Positions 53,002 to 61,421 of a DNA stretch of 64,000 nt are shown here, piece by piece. The stretch spans positions 1-64,000 of the forward strand of contig NZ_FZNY01000004.1 of the NCBI RefSeq assembly GCF_900188275.1. The letters run 5' to 3'. Within the stretch, counting starts at the first letter, position 1, and each line of letters begins with the position of its first letter. The notes below the pieces were generated by a model. The model was not told the DNA's origin. It saw only the letters and a list, made by a program, of their open reading frames with translations, and made no database searches. Origin of the DNA: Dokdonia pacifica (lineage in GTDB: Bacteria > Bacteroidota > Bacteroidia > Flavobacteriales > Flavobacteriaceae). A program made the position numbers and the translations under genes.

Positions 53002-53283
53002 CTATTCTACCACTTGAACTCCTTTCCAAAAGGCAACATGGTTTTTGATACTGGTAGCCAGCTCGCTTACTTCTGGATAGAACCAAGCAGCGTCTGCATT
53101 TTGTTTCCCGTTTACATCTAAGGTGTAATAATGTGCTTGTCCTTTCCATGGACATATAGAATGGGTGTCACTTGAGGTATAAAATTCTTTTTTGATACTA
53201 TCGTGTGGGAAATAATGATTCCCTTCTATAACAATAGTATTGTTGCTTTCTGCGATAATAGTATCGTTCCAAATGGCTTTCAT
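53002..53283 (-). CDS. DUF427 domain protein
   Basis: The 93-residue protein shows the DUF427 pattern: MKAIWNDTIIAESNNTIVIEGNHYFPHDSI, then SICPWKGQAHYYTLDVNGK and AAWFYPEVS. The family is thought to be an oxidoreductase-like or sugar-binding fold of unknown role. It is convergent with the flippase gene (4 bases between). Confidence 0.9.
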   Translation of the reverse strand: MKAIWNDTIIAESNNTIVIEGNHYFPHDSIKKEFYTSSDTHSICPWKGQAHYYTLDVNGKQNADAAWFYPEVSELATSIKNHVAFWKGVQVVE

Positions 53284-53353
53284 AGTAATTTATATTTCTG
53301 CGTTTCGCAATTATTAATTTAGATTTAAATTTAAAAAGGGATATATCTTTTTT

Positions 53354-53378
53354 GCTTTCGCGAAATCGAGCTCGCGAG
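53354..53378. repeat. Decayed palindromic repeat
   Basis: GCTTTCGCGAAATCG (53354-53368) has one arm changed, followed by GAGCTCGCGAG. It lies between DUF427 and egtD genes. Confidence 0.55.
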
Positions 53379-53418
53379 ATTCACGACCAAAAGGGAGAGC
53401 ATAGCGTTAAAGTGAATA

Positions 53419-54384
53419 CTACTTCTTTTTAAATAGGTAGTTCTTATAAAACCCTTTACTATCTGTAAATTGATTTGCAATTTGCAATCCTGCTTCATCT
53501 GCAAGCCAACTTACCACGGCGTCATCATATTTCTGACTAATTTCTGTATGAATGGTTTCCCAAGCTTTGAAATTCACATCGAGTTCCAATTTATTAATAC
53601 GTACTTCTTGCTCTTTTTTACTTACTAAGTAACTCTTTGCAGTACCCGTTTCTGGGTCATATACTTCCCAATGTAAAAACTCATCTACATCAAAATTGGC
53701 ATCTAGCTCTCTATTAATTCTATGGAGTACATTTTTATTAAATGCAGCAGTGATTCCTTCTTTATCATTATAAGCATCTAGTATAGTTTGCGGATTTTTC
53801 TTTTGATCAAATCCCATAAACACTAAATCATTAGGATTCATACCTTCTTGGATATTTTCTAAAAACTCAATAGCTTTTGGGTGTAGTAAATTCCCAATAT
53901 TAGATCCTAAGACCATAATCACTTTTTTGCGTGTATTATAGGATGCTAGATCTTCTAAGACTTCAAAATAAGTACCTTGTTGCGGTTGGATATCTATCCC
54001 TGGAATTTCTTTTTCAACGCTTTCTTTTAAGCCGTCTAATACATTTTGACTTATGTCTATAGGTAAGTATGAAAAATCAATGTTTTGTTCGGCTAAATAT
54101 TTTAATAAGACTTTCGTCTTTTTGCCATCACCCGCGCCTAGTTCAATAAGATCAAATCCGTTTTCTGCCTGAAAAGATGCACTTATGGCTTCTTTTTGAG
54201 AAGAGATAATTTCAAACTCACTATTGGTAAGATAATACGTAGGCATTGCCATGATATCTTGAAAAAGCTTATCCCCTTTTTTATCATAAAAGTATTTTGA
54301 TGATAATGATTTTGGGAAAGCAGTAAGCCCTTTTACAACGTCTTCTTCAAAGGTAGAAGTATATGTGATTGTTTTTGTAGTCAT
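53419..54384 (-). CDS. egtD: L-histidine N-alpha-methyltransferase EgtD
   Basis: The 321-residue protein has the EgtD form: FPKSLSSKYFYDKKGDKLFQDIMAMPTYYLTNSEFEI at the start, the SAM site ELGAGDGKKTKVLL, and FMGFDQKKNPQTILDAYND. It makes hercynine from histidine with three SAM. The gene follows egtB by 38 bases on the same strand, so the two form an ergothioneine operon. It lacks a signal peptide. Confidence 0.9.
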   Translation of the reverse strand: MTTKTITYTSTFEEDVVKGLTAFPKSLSSKYFYDKKGDKLFQDIMAMPTYYLTNSEFEIISSQKEAISASFQAENGFDLIELGAGDGKKTKVLLKYLAEQNIDFSYLPIDISQNVLDGLKESVEKEIPGIDIQPQQGTYFEVLEDLASYNTRKKVIMVLGSNIGNLLHPKAIEFLENIQEGMNPNDLVFMGFDQKKNPQTILDAYNDKEGITAAFNKNVLHRINRELDANFDVDEFLHWEVYDPETGTAKSYLVSKKEQEVRINKLELDVNFKAWETIHTEISQKYDDAVVSWLADEAGLQIANQFTDSKGFYKNYLFKKK

Positions 54385-54422
54385 ATGATTAGTTGGTCGT
54401 AATAGCTGATGTGATCTTTCAA

Positions 54423-55583
54423 TTATTTAGCAAGACGGAGGCCTGTAAATTGCCAGCGTAATCCCGTTTGAAAGAAATTGCGATAGGTGGGTCGTGTATG
54501 GTGAGTTGGTGTAGCAACAGAACCTCCTCGTAATACTTTTTGATTTACCATAAACTTACCATTATATTCTCCTAAAGCGCCTGGTTCTTTTGCATATCCT
54601 GGATACGGTAGGTAGGCACTTTCTGTCCATTCCCAGCGTTGTCCCCAATTGAATTGTGATTGGGCAACTTCCCATTCAAACTCAGTTGGAAGACGCATTT
54701 CTTTCCATTGCGCATAAGCAAATGCTTCATAATAGGAGATATGTGCTAAAGGAGCTTCTATATTTATTTTTTGAAGCCCTTTAAAGGTATATTGATGCCA
54801 TTTATTATCTATAAGATGCCAATATAAAGGGGCTATAATTTTTTGTGTTTGTACCCAATCCCAACCTTCTGCATGCCATAATAAGGTCTGTTTATAGCCT
54901 CCTGCATTTATAAACTCTAGATACTCGCCATTAGTAACTAGCCTGTTAGAAATCTCAAAGTCGTGAAGATATACTTTATGTCTTCCTAGTTCATTATCAT
55001 AGCAGAAATCAGTGCCTTGATGTCCAATTTCATAAATACCTTCGGTTATAGAAATCCACTTTTGGGATTGTGATTCTATACTGTTTTCAGAAAAATGCCC
55101 ATCATATACAGGCATCAAAGGATTGTTGCCTAATATGTATTTGATATCTGTAAGTAATAACTCTTGATGTTGTTTTTCGTGATGGATACCGATGGTCAAC
55201 AGTTTTACGATCTCATCATTGGTGTTTTCTTCAAGTAGTTCTATTAATGCTTCGGTGACATAGTTGCGATATGCATATACTTGGGCAACCGTAGGTCTTG
55301 ATAAATTACCGCGATCTGTACGAACTACTCGTTTACCAACACTTTCATAATAGCTGTTGAATACAAAAGCAAAGTCATCACTAAAGATGGTGTATCCTGA
55401 CTTGTGGTGTTTTAATATAAATTCTTCAAAAAACCATGTGGTGTGTCCTAAATGCCATTTAGGCGGAGATACATCTACAATAGGTTGTACGACGTAATCT
55501 TCTGTTTGTAAAGGGGCACAGATGGTTTCTGTATGCGCTCTAGTTTCTTTAAAAAAGTCGAGGAGGGTTTGAGTTGTTATCAT
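54423..55583 (-). CDS. egtB: Ergothioneine sulfoxide synthase EgtB
   Basis: The 386-residue protein has an N-terminal DinB-like part with the iron ligands H47 (KWHLGH) and the HX3HXE motif (H135, H139, E141), and a C-terminal FGE-sulfatase part (GTDFCYDNELGRHKVYLHDFEISNRLVTNGEYLEFI; VLRGGSVATPTHHTRPTYRNFF). It joins hercynine to a thiol with oxygen. No egtA, egtC or egtE is present in the window, so it may take cysteine directly, as some bacterial EgtBs do, and need a lyase elsewhere. OvoA is unlikely as there is no methyltransferase domain. Confidence 0.88.
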   Translation of the reverse strand: MITTQTLLDFFKETRAHTETICAPLQTEDYVVQPIVDVSPPKWHLGHTTWFFEEFILKHHKSGYTIFSDDFAFVFNSYYESVGKRVVRTDRGNLSRPTVAQVYAYRNYVTEALIELLEENTNDEIVKLLTIGIHHEKQHQELLLTDIKYILGNNPLMPVYDGHFSENSIESQSQKWISITEGIYEIGHQGTDFCYDNELGRHKVYLHDFEISNRLVTNGEYLEFINAGGYKQTLLWHAEGWDWVQTQKIIAPLYWHLIDNKWHQYTFKGLQKINIEAPLAHISYYEAFAYAQWKEMRLPTEFEWEVAQSQFNWGQRWEWTESAYLPYPGYAKEPGALGEYNGKFMVNQKVLRGGSVATPTHHTRPTYRNFFQTGLRWQFTGLRLAK

Positions 55584-55629
55584 AGCAAAAGAGTGACCAT
55601 CTATAGGTCACTCTCAAAGTTACTAATTT

Positions 55630-55650
55630 TATACGCTTTCGCGAAAGCGA
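55630..55650. repeat. Palindromic repeat, copy 12 (intergenic)
   Basis: ATACGCTTTCGCGAAAGCG core between egtB and the TonB-like gene cluster. Confidence 0.85.
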
Positions 55651-55707
55651 ACACACGTTAAGACATAGTTAAAGTGTCTTTTGAAGTAATTTTATAGAAA
55701 AAACTTC

Positions 55708-56214
55708 TTACCCTCCTTTACGATTAGAATCACCTTTTGGTATATTGAATGTAATAGGTAATGTATATAATACGGCTACGTTTTTTCCTTTATCCTGACC
55801 TGGAATTAATCTAGGGAGTAGTTGCACTACACGGACAGCTTCTTTTTTTAGTGCTGGACTTGGTGCTTGAGTTGGTGTATAACTTTTTATGTCTGTAATA
55901 ACACCAGTTGTATCTATTTTAAAACTTACATAGACTCTGTATTTACCGTATGTTACCATTCCTTTTGAGGCTTCATCAACATTGAAATTTTCAGCTACAT
56001 GTTTTGAGATATTTTTTGACATACACTTTTTTAACGTAGCGTTATTTTCACCTGTACATCCAGGAAATACAGGGACTTTTTCAACAGTTGCAAAAGGTAA
56101 GCCTTCAGGAATAGCATCTTCAGTGACTTCAATAATTTCTACGTCTTCTTGTGCAAGTAGTGCATTTATTGGAATAAAAAATATAATAAAAAGCAACAAG
56201 GTGATTTTATTCAT
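55708..56214 (-). CDS. Small periplasmic TonB-like domain protein 1
   Basis: The 168-residue protein has a signal peptide (residues 1-22, ending LLAQ), a short acidic tether, then a single module like the TonB C-terminal fold: FATVEKVPVFPGC (C53), second Cys C64, VYVSFKIDTTGVITDI, ALKKEAVRVVQLLPRLIPG and VLYTLPITF. It has no membrane anchor or Pro-rich arm, so it cannot be a normal TonB. The same module ends both M56 sensors at 3319-6345. It is last of four tandem copies and has an extra basic tail (SNRKGG). Confidence 0.7.
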   Translation of the reverse strand: MNKITLLLFIIFFIPINALLAQEDVEIIEVTEDAIPEGLPFATVEKVPVFPGCTGENNATLKKCMSKNISKHVAENFNVDEASKGMVTYGKYRVYVSFKIDTTGVITDIKSYTPTQAPSPALKKEAVRVVQLLPRLIPGQDKGKNVAVLYTLPITFNIPKGDSNRKGG

Positions 56215-56233
56215 GATTATTCTTTTCTAGTTG

Positions 56234-56710
56234 TTATTTTGTTTCAAATGAAATAGGTAAGGAATACAGGACGCTTACATCTTTTCCCTTTTGTTGCCCA
56301 GGTTCCATTTGAGGAATTTTTTTCATTACTCTGATGACTTCTTTTTCGAAATCTTTTTCTGATTTTTCTTTTGGGGCTCGGACTTTTACATTTGTCACAT
56401 AGCCTTCTTTATTTATTTTAAAAACAACATAAAGATAATGTTTACCAGGTTCAAGACCCTTTGATACTTTTTTTATATCAAAGTTTGAACTCACAATAGC
56501 AGAGATGTTATAAGAAAGACATTCCTTAAGTTTTTTATTATCATCTCCAAAACATCCTGGATATACAGGTGCTTTTTCAACGACAGCAAATGGAATATCC
56601 TTTGGTGTTGTCTCTTCTGTTATTTCAATAATTTCTACATCTTCTTGAGCAAGTAGTGCGTTTATTGGAATAAAAAATATAATAAAAAGCAACAGGGCAA
56701 TTTTATGCAT
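56234..56710 (-). CDS. Small periplasmic TonB-like domain protein 2
   Basis: The 158-residue protein has the same layout. Its signal peptide is almost the same as that of protein 1 at DNA level (56651-56710 against 56155-56214), while the mature part has diverged (VPVFPGC against APVYPGC; SKNISKHV against SYNISAIV). That suggests recent duplication or gene conversion limited to the 5' end. The module shows YPGCFG, the paired Cys, FKINKEGYVTNVKVRAP, IPQMEPGQ, VLYSLPISF. Confidence 0.7.
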   Translation of the reverse strand: MHKIALLLFIIFFIPINALLAQEDVEIIEITEETTPKDIPFAVVEKAPVYPGCFGDDNKKLKECLSYNISAIVSSNFDIKKVSKGLEPGKHYLYVVFKINKEGYVTNVKVRAPKEKSEKDFEKEVIRVMKKIPQMEPGQQKGKDVSVLYSLPISFETK

Positions 56711-56728
56711 AACTTCTCCGTTTTCGAT

Positions 56729-57178
56729 TTATTCTACATTAAATGTAATAGGAAGTGTGTAAATAACAGCAACTTTCTTGCCTTTGAATTCTCCAGGCTT
56801 CATTCTTGGAAGTTTTTCAATTACTTTAATAGCTTCTTTTTCTATTTTCTCATTAGGAGCACGACTTCTTATATTTGTAATGTACCCTTCTTTGTCTATT
56901 TTAAAGAATACAAAGATTTCATAATTACCTGGTTCAAGACCTTTGGAAGCTTTTCTTAAATTAAACTTCTTATTTACAAATGCAGAAACATTATTAGCCA
57001 TGCATTTTCTTAATACATCATTGTCTTCCCCAATACATCCAGGATATACAGGGACATTTTCTATGACAGCAAAAGGAACATCTACTATCTCTCCTGTATC
57101 TTCTACCTCTTCTACATCTTGAGAAAATAGCTGGCCATGGGAAAAGAATAAGAATGTTATAATAAGTAAATTTCGCAT
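56729..57178 (-). CDS. Small periplasmic TonB-like domain protein 3
   Basis: The 149-residue protein has a signal peptide (ending LFSQ), then FAVIENVPVYPGCIG, paired Cys, FKIDKEGYITNIRSRAP, LPRMKPGEFKGKKVAVIYTLPITF. It is closest to protein 2. The spacing to neighbours is 18 and 2 bases, so the group is one operon. Partner or ligand unknown. Confidence 0.7.
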   Translation of the reverse strand: MRNLLIITFLFFSHGQLFSQDVEEVEDTGEIVDVPFAVIENVPVYPGCIGEDNDVLRKCMANNVSAFVNKKFNLRKASKGLEPGNYEIFVFFKIDKEGYITNIRSRAPNEKIEKEAIKVIEKLPRMKPGEFKGKKVAVIYTLPITFNVE

Positions 57179-57180
57179 CT

Positions 57181-57588
57181 TTAAAACGTAAACGGAAGCT
57201 TGTATTTACGTACTTCTGGAGTTCCTCCAGAGTGTCCTGGTTTTACATCGGGCATAGACATGATTTTGCGCTTGATCTCTGCTTGTAGCTCTTTAGATCC
57301 ACCTTCCATTCCTTTGATTTCTGGACGTCCTTTTGTATTGATAATCATATCAACCACAACACGAGTTCCACTTTTATGTCCTGCAGGAAATTTAAAACCA
57401 CGTACTACGTGATTTGCTAATTTCTGTCTAAAACAATTGTTCTTTTGATTAATAGAACCATCACATCCTGGCCATGTAGGTGGTACTTCACTAATGGTAA
57501 GTGTGGTGGTACGTTTCATAGATACACCTTCTTGTGCAAAGGATACAGTGCTTGCTAATACGAAAAGAACTAGGGCTAATTTCTTCAT
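57181..57588 (-). CDS. Small periplasmic TonB-like domain protein 4 (divergent)
   Basis: The 135-residue protein has a signal peptide (ending SFAQ) and a more distant copy of the module: VPPTWPGCDG with second Cys 10 residues on, VVVDMIINTKGRPEIKGM for the central strands, MPDVKPGHSGG and a final YKLPFTF. Basic and glycine-rich loops replace the acidic tether of copies 1-3. It is first in the operon, 33 bases downstream of thyA on the same strand. Confidence 0.7.
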   Translation of the reverse strand: MKKLALVLFVLASTVSFAQEGVSMKRTTTLTISEVPPTWPGCDGSINQKNNCFRQKLANHVVRGFKFPAGHKSGTRVVVDMIINTKGRPEIKGMEGGSKELQAEIKRKIMSMPDVKPGHSGGTPEVRKYKLPFTF

Positions 57589-57621
57589 TTTTTTGATTTG
57601 CTTTTTAGTTTATATTGTAGT

Positions 57622-58446
57622 TTAAACTGCGACAGCTCCTTTAATATGAGGATGCGGATCATAGTTTTCTAAGGTGAAGTCATCAAATTTGAAGCCAAAA
57701 ATGTCTTTTACCTCAGGATTTATTTTTAAAGTGGGTAAAGTACGTAATTCTCTAGACAATTGTAACTCCACTTGTTCAAAGTGATTACTGTAGATATGAG
57801 CATCACCAAAAGTGTGTATAAAATCTCCCGCTTCATACCCACATACTTGTGCCATCATCATAGTGAGTAGGGCATAACTGGCAATATTAAAAGGAACACC
57901 TAAGAAAATATCGGCTGAGCGTTGATAGAGCTGACAGCTTAATTTTCCATTGGCTACATAGAATTGGAAAAAAGCATGACAAGGCGGTAATGCAGCTTTT
58001 CCATTGGCTACATTTTCTGAAAATGATTTTGAGGTATCAGGAAGCACACCTGGATTCCATGCGCTTACAAGCATACGTCTGCTATTAGGATTGGTTTTAA
58101 GCGTTTCTATGATATCCGCAATCTGATCAATTTCTTCACCATTCCAACTACGCCATTGATGACCGTATACAGGTCCTAAATCTCCATTTTCATCAGCCCA
58201 TTCATTCCAGATACGCACGCCATTTTCTTGCAGGTATTTTACATTGGTATCTCCATTCAGAAACCATAAGAGTTCATAAATAATAGATTTTAAATGGAGT
58301 TTTTTTGTGGTGACCATTGGAAAGCCTTCAGAGAGATCAAAACGCATTTGATACCCAAAAACGCTCTTGGTTCCTGTACCCGTACGATCTCCTTTTTCAT
58401 TTCCGTTTTCGAGCACATGGCGCATGAGGTCGTGGTATTGCTTCAT
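57622..58446 (-). CDS. thyA: Thymidylate synthase ThyA
   Basis: The 274-residue protein has the classic form: [11 protein letters not shown] near the start, catalytic C156 in [32 protein letters not shown] and [11 protein letters not shown]. It makes dTMP from dUMP with methylene-tetrahydrofolate. It is slightly longer than the 264-residue E. coli enzyme, with an insertion near 139-150 ([13 protein letters not shown]). The TonB-like genes follow it on the same strand, but a functional link is unlikely. Confidence 0.95.
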   Translation of the reverse strand: MKQYHDLMRHVLENGNEKGDRTGTGTKSVFGYQMRFDLSEGFPMVTTKKLHLKSIIYELLWFLNGDTNVKYLQENGVRIWNEWADENGDLGPVYGHQWRSWNGEEIDQIADIIETLKTNPNSRRMLVSAWNPGVLPDTSKSFSENVANGKAALPPCHAFFQFYVANGKLSCQLYQRSADIFLGVPFNIASYALLTMMMAQVCGYEAGDFIHTFGDAHIYSNHFEQVELQLSRELRTLPTLKINPEVKDIFGFKFDDFTLENYDPHPHIKGAVAV

Positions 58447-58515
58447 ATGAATTGCCCGTAAAGACGGGTAACTTTTTATCCCTGTAAAACAGGATTGGAT
58501 TATTTATTTTTCTGG

Positions 58516-58538
58516 TATACGCTTTCGCGAAAGCGTAA
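58516..58538. repeat. Palindromic repeat, copy 13 (intergenic)
   Basis: Exact core TACGCTTTCGCGAAAGCGTA at 58518-58537, upstream of thyA. Confidence 0.9.
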
Positions 58539-58818
58539 AATGCACCCTCGCAAAAAGTGCTCTAAAATATAAACACCTTCCGAGCTATACAACGGAAGGT
58601 GCTTGTAGTTATTATAAGTTGTTAACTAATAGTATTACGATCTGCTTTTCTATTATTAGGTTGCAAAATAGTGTATAGTTAAACTCCTGATTTGAAGCAA
58701 AAGAAAGGGATATACTGTTTGCTAAAAAATATTGTAAATAAGGTGGTTAGGTCTTAAGTGTATAATTTTTTTGTCTTCTAAGGGTAACAAAATTTTATGT
58801 AATGGAACATTATAAGTG

Positions 58819-58851
58819 AGACGCAAATGTGAGTGTCTTTAAATGTTCACA
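58819..58851 (+). promoter_or_regulatory. Pseudoknot-like leader element A
   Basis: Stem 1 pairs AGACGC (58819-58824) with GTGTCT (58833-58838). Stem 2 pairs TGTGA (58828-58832) in its loop with TCACA (58847-58851) downstream. Linker loop TTAAATGT (8 bases). It ends 31 bases before the ATG of peptide gene 1. It matches elements B and C with compensatory changes. Confidence 0.65.
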
Positions 58852-58882
58852 ATCAATTATTCATATCGATAAAATTTAATTT

Positions 58883-59068
58883 ATGAAAAAACAGTTGTTA
58901 AACTTTGGAAAAGCTTTAAGTAGCTCAGAGCAGAAAAAAATTAATGGAGGGTTTGGAGTTTTCTTTGATTCCTGTAGCAATATTACCACAAGTCAAGAGT
59001 GTCTTAGTAACCCAACTTGTGCTTGGAATGGAAGTTCATGTTATACTAAAACTCCACACATAGTATAA
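58883..59068 (+). CDS. Double-glycine leader peptide, Cys-rich (peptide 1)
   Basis: The 61-residue peptide has a basic leader MKKQLLNFGKALSSSEQKKI followed by NGG (GG at 22-23), the cleavage mark for C39 peptidase exporters, and a 38-residue core with four Cys (C31, C40, C46, C53; spacing 8, 5, 6) and an end ...NGSSCYTKTPHIV. It resembles bacteriocin- or pheromone-type precursors of Bacteroidota. No exporter lies in the window. The last 16 residues are the same as in peptide 2. The core may form two disulfides or carry modification. Confidence 0.75.
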   Translation: MKKQLLNFGKALSSSEQKKINGGFGVFFDSCSNITTSQECLSNPTCAWNGSSCYTKTPHIV

Positions 59069-59140
59069 TATAATCTGAGACATAGAAGAAGATATATATT
59101 GTAGTTTTTGTATGTCTTTTTCTATGTATTTAACGTATTA

Positions 59141-59168
59141 GGCAGGCTAGAAATAGCCTGCCTTTTTT
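59141..59168 (+). terminator. Terminator of peptide gene 1
   Basis: GGCAGGCTA and TAGCCTGCC form a perfect 9-bp stem with a GAAA loop, followed by six T. From 59169 to 59270 there is a decayed palindrome (59181-59201) and nothing else. Confidence 0.92.
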
Positions 59169-59270
59169 AATGTGTATACTATGCATTTTCGTAAAAGCAC
59201 ACAATTACCTGAAGAGTTATGTAACTAGTAAGGTATCTGTAGGTATTATCAGTTGTTTACGAGGGTATGA

Positions 59271-59465
59271 TTAACATGCATGACCGCGAATGCTTGGACA
59301 ATTCATACAAGTCTCGCTAGGATCAGGAGCGCAAACAGGAACACCTGGTATTCTTGACTCTGTTGGAGAGCAATTTAATTCACTACCTCCCATTATAGTT
59401 GAAGAGTTTGTCAATTTTGATATGACTAGCTTATTAAGATTAAGTGTTTTTTTGTTTTTTTTCAT
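59271..59465 (-). CDS. RiPP precursor peptide with GG leader (RiPP 1)
   Basis: The 64-residue peptide has the leader type of Bacteroidota RiPP precursors (TIGR04149/class I lanthipeptide-like): MKKNKKTLNLNKLVISKLTN, then STIMGG (GG at 26-27). The core (SELNCSPTESRIPGVPVCAPDPSETC...) has five Cys (32, 45, 53, 56, 64) with Ser and Thr that could be dehydrated. No modifying enzyme (LanB/C/M, radical SAM) is in the window, so the final form is open. Paralog: 62300-62524. Confidence 0.7.
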   Translation of the reverse strand: MKKNKKTLNLNKLVISKLTNSSTIMGGSELNCSPTESRIPGVPVCAPDPSETCMNCPSIRGHAC

Positions 59466-59537
59466 AAGGATAATGTGTTTATTAAAATTGATGAAATCTA
59501 CTTCTTATTTAATTTTATTGAGGTAATATATATCACT

Positions 59538-59570
59538 AATTAATCGTAATTCTTAGAATTACGACTAATT
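59538..59570. promoter_or_regulatory. AATTC-type palindrome upstream of RiPP 1
   Basis: TCGTAATTCT-N-AGAATTACGA (59544-59564) with outer arms to 59538-59570 matching in 15 of 16 positions. It covers the end of the regulator gene and lies about 75 bases before the RiPP 1 start. No T-run follows, so it is more like an operator than a terminator. Confidence 0.55.
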
Positions 59571-61294
59571 GCCTTCTTTTTTTTAAGATTTCTAATGTAG
59601 TAAGAAGGTCTAATCCCAGTCTTATTCTTAAAGGCCCTTGCAAAGGATTCTGCAGTATTAAAACCTGCCTCTTCACTAATGGTCTTGACGGTATACTTTT
59701 GTAGTATAGTGTTCTCCCTTAGCTCCTTTAAAATATAATCAATCCTAAGGCTATTGATGTAATTTACAAATGATTTGTCTTTGTGGATATGAATGATTTT
59801 AGGTAAGTATTTTGTGTTAGTAGCACATTTTTTAGCAAGAATGGCTAGTGTAATATCTTTTTGTAAGAATCCTTCTTTTTTTTCAAATTGATCTAATTTA
59901 TGTAAGATAGCAGTAATTGTAGTGTCATCAATACCTTCTAAAAGTAGCTTGGGAGTATTAGATGTGTCATGATTAAGAGTGCTTTTTATTTCTTTATTAT
60001 CTAATTTTGAAATGATACTGTTAAATCGCTCTCTATATATTTTATGCCTATTGAATTGTAGTATAAATAGTGCAATAAGAAATATAATGAAAATGACCAA
60101 ATAAACTGATCTTGTTGCAAGAGTACTTGCTTTACCCTCTAATTGTTTTATAAGTAGCTCTTTCTTTTTTAGAAGTTGCGGAGTATCAAATTCTGAATGA
60201 AGCATATCAACAGTATTTAAATTTCTAGAAGAAATAGTTGTTCTTAGTTCATAAAGTTTTTTGATTATCTCTAGTTGTTTTTGTCTATCACCTTTTTTGT
60301 CATAATAGGTCATTAGGAATTCATAAGCCTCAATAGTACTTGGTACAACTGCATTTGTTTTTGAAACCAATGAATCTACCTTAGTAAAATAGGTTGTTGC
60401 TTTTTCAGCATTATTATAATGTGCTAGTTGTATTTTTCCTAAATAATGTGTCGCTAGGATATAATATTTTTGACTTTCCTGATTTAGGTCTATTTGAGAA
60501 TATCCTTTTAGTAATAGTGACTCTGCTTCTAGGTACTTTTTTTTAAAGAAAAGATTAACCCCTTCATTTATGGTTATAATATCTCCATATGTAGTATTAT
60601 TTCTATAAGCCTTATCTATGATAGTTTTGTAATAATAAGTAGCAGAATCGTACATTTTATTGTTACGCATAGATTCTGCAATTTCAAGAGTAGTCCCTAT
60701 GATTCCTATCGTATCATTCTTTAATATTTTATATGTAAGACACTCTTTATGTAACTCTAGTGCCTGATCATGTTTGCCTATATTTTCTTTTACTAATGCA
60801 ATATTATTTAATATGATATATTTAGATTTTTTATTATCAATACTTTCAGAGAGTTTACGTGCCTTAATGTAATTTTCTATAGCTGCTTCATAGTCGTAAT
60901 AATCATAATAGACAGTTCCAATATAAATATATAGGTATATTTTATATATGTCATCGATATTTTTGCTTTCCCGTAATGCTTTCTCTATATAATTAAATTT
61001 GGTGTCTTTGTCTCTTGCATAATAAGAAAGAAAAAGATATCCATAGTGCCTTCTAAAGGCATTGTCTTCTCCAATTGCTTTTGCCAAATAGCTATTTATA
61101 TATACTATAGAAGAAATGGTATCAGTAGGATTCTGTTGGATTTTATTATGTAAATAATCATATGATTTTCCTGTGAGAGAGTCTGGAATAACATATGTTT
61201 TTTCTTCTTGAGCAAGAATAGTGTATGAGATACATAGGGTGAATAGCAAGAAAAGATAACTTCGTCTATATCTCAACAAATAGATCATTAACAT
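59540..61294 (-). CDS. TPR sensor with transmembrane helix and AraC-type HTH (regulator 1)
   Basis: The 584-residue protein has a signal-anchor or signal peptide (about 1-28, ending TILAQ), TPR repeats (about 35-340, e.g. YYDYYDYEAAIENYIKARKL, KHDQALELHKECL), one membrane helix (about 395-415, SVYLVIFIIFLIALFILQF), and a cytoplasmic AraC-type domain (about 485-575: DITLAILAKKCATNTKYLPKIIHIHKDKSFVNYINSLRIDYIL and TVKTISEEAGFNTAESFARAFKNKTGIRPSYY). The fold suggests a sensor that binds a periplasmic ligand with its TPR part and acts directly on DNA. It lies between peptide and RiPP genes, so secreted peptides are likely ligands, an inference by analogy with peptide-binding TPR regulators of Firmicutes. 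Confidence 0.75.
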   Translation of the reverse strand: MLMIYLLRYRRSYLFLLFTLCISYTILAQEEKTYVIPDSLTGKSYDYLHNKIQQNPTDTISSIVYINSYLAKAIGEDNAFRRHYGYLFLSYYARDKDTKFNYIEKALRESKNIDDIYKIYLYIYIGTVYYDYYDYEAAIENYIKARKLSESIDNKKSKYIILNNIALVKENIGKHDQALELHKECLTYKILKNDTIGIIGTTLEIAESMRNNKMYDSATYYYKTIIDKAYRNNTTYGDIITINEGVNLFFKKKYLEAESLLLKGYSQIDLNQESQKYYILATHYLGKIQLAHYNNAEKATTYFTKVDSLVSKTNAVVPSTIEAYEFLMTYYDKKGDRQKQLEIIKKLYELRTTISSRNLNTVDMLHSEFDTPQLLKKKELLIKQLEGKASTLATRSVYLVIFIIFLIALFILQFNRHKIYRERFNSIISKLDNKEIKSTLNHDTSNTPKLLLEGIDDTTITAILHKLDQFEKKEGFLQKDITLAILAKKCATNTKYLPKIIHIHKDKSFVNYINSLRIDYILKELRENTILQKYTVKTISEEAGFNTAESFARAFKNKTGIRPSYYIRNLKKKKAISRNSKNYD

Positions 61295-61421
61295 TATGTT
61301 TTTTGAAAAATAGTCAATTTATTTTAAAAAGAAGGGAAGGTTTGTCTTTAGCATAAAGTGTGCTTGCAATAAGTGTTGTAACTTGATGAAAATTAGTTTT
61401 TTACACTGCCTTTTCTTTTTT

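Larger units (their letters stand above)
58447..58882. other. Intergenic region between thyA and peptide gene 1
   Basis: It holds palindrome copy 13, a hairpin CACCTTCCG/CGGAAGGTG (58574-58582, 58593-58601, 10-base loop), an AT-rich tract and the pseudoknot element at 58819-58851. No further gene seen. Confidence 0.55.

Noticed and set aside
55708-57588. True TonB energy transducers
   Set aside because: The proteins have cleavable signal peptides and lack an N-terminal anchor and a proline-rich arm, so they cannot couple to ExbB/ExbD.
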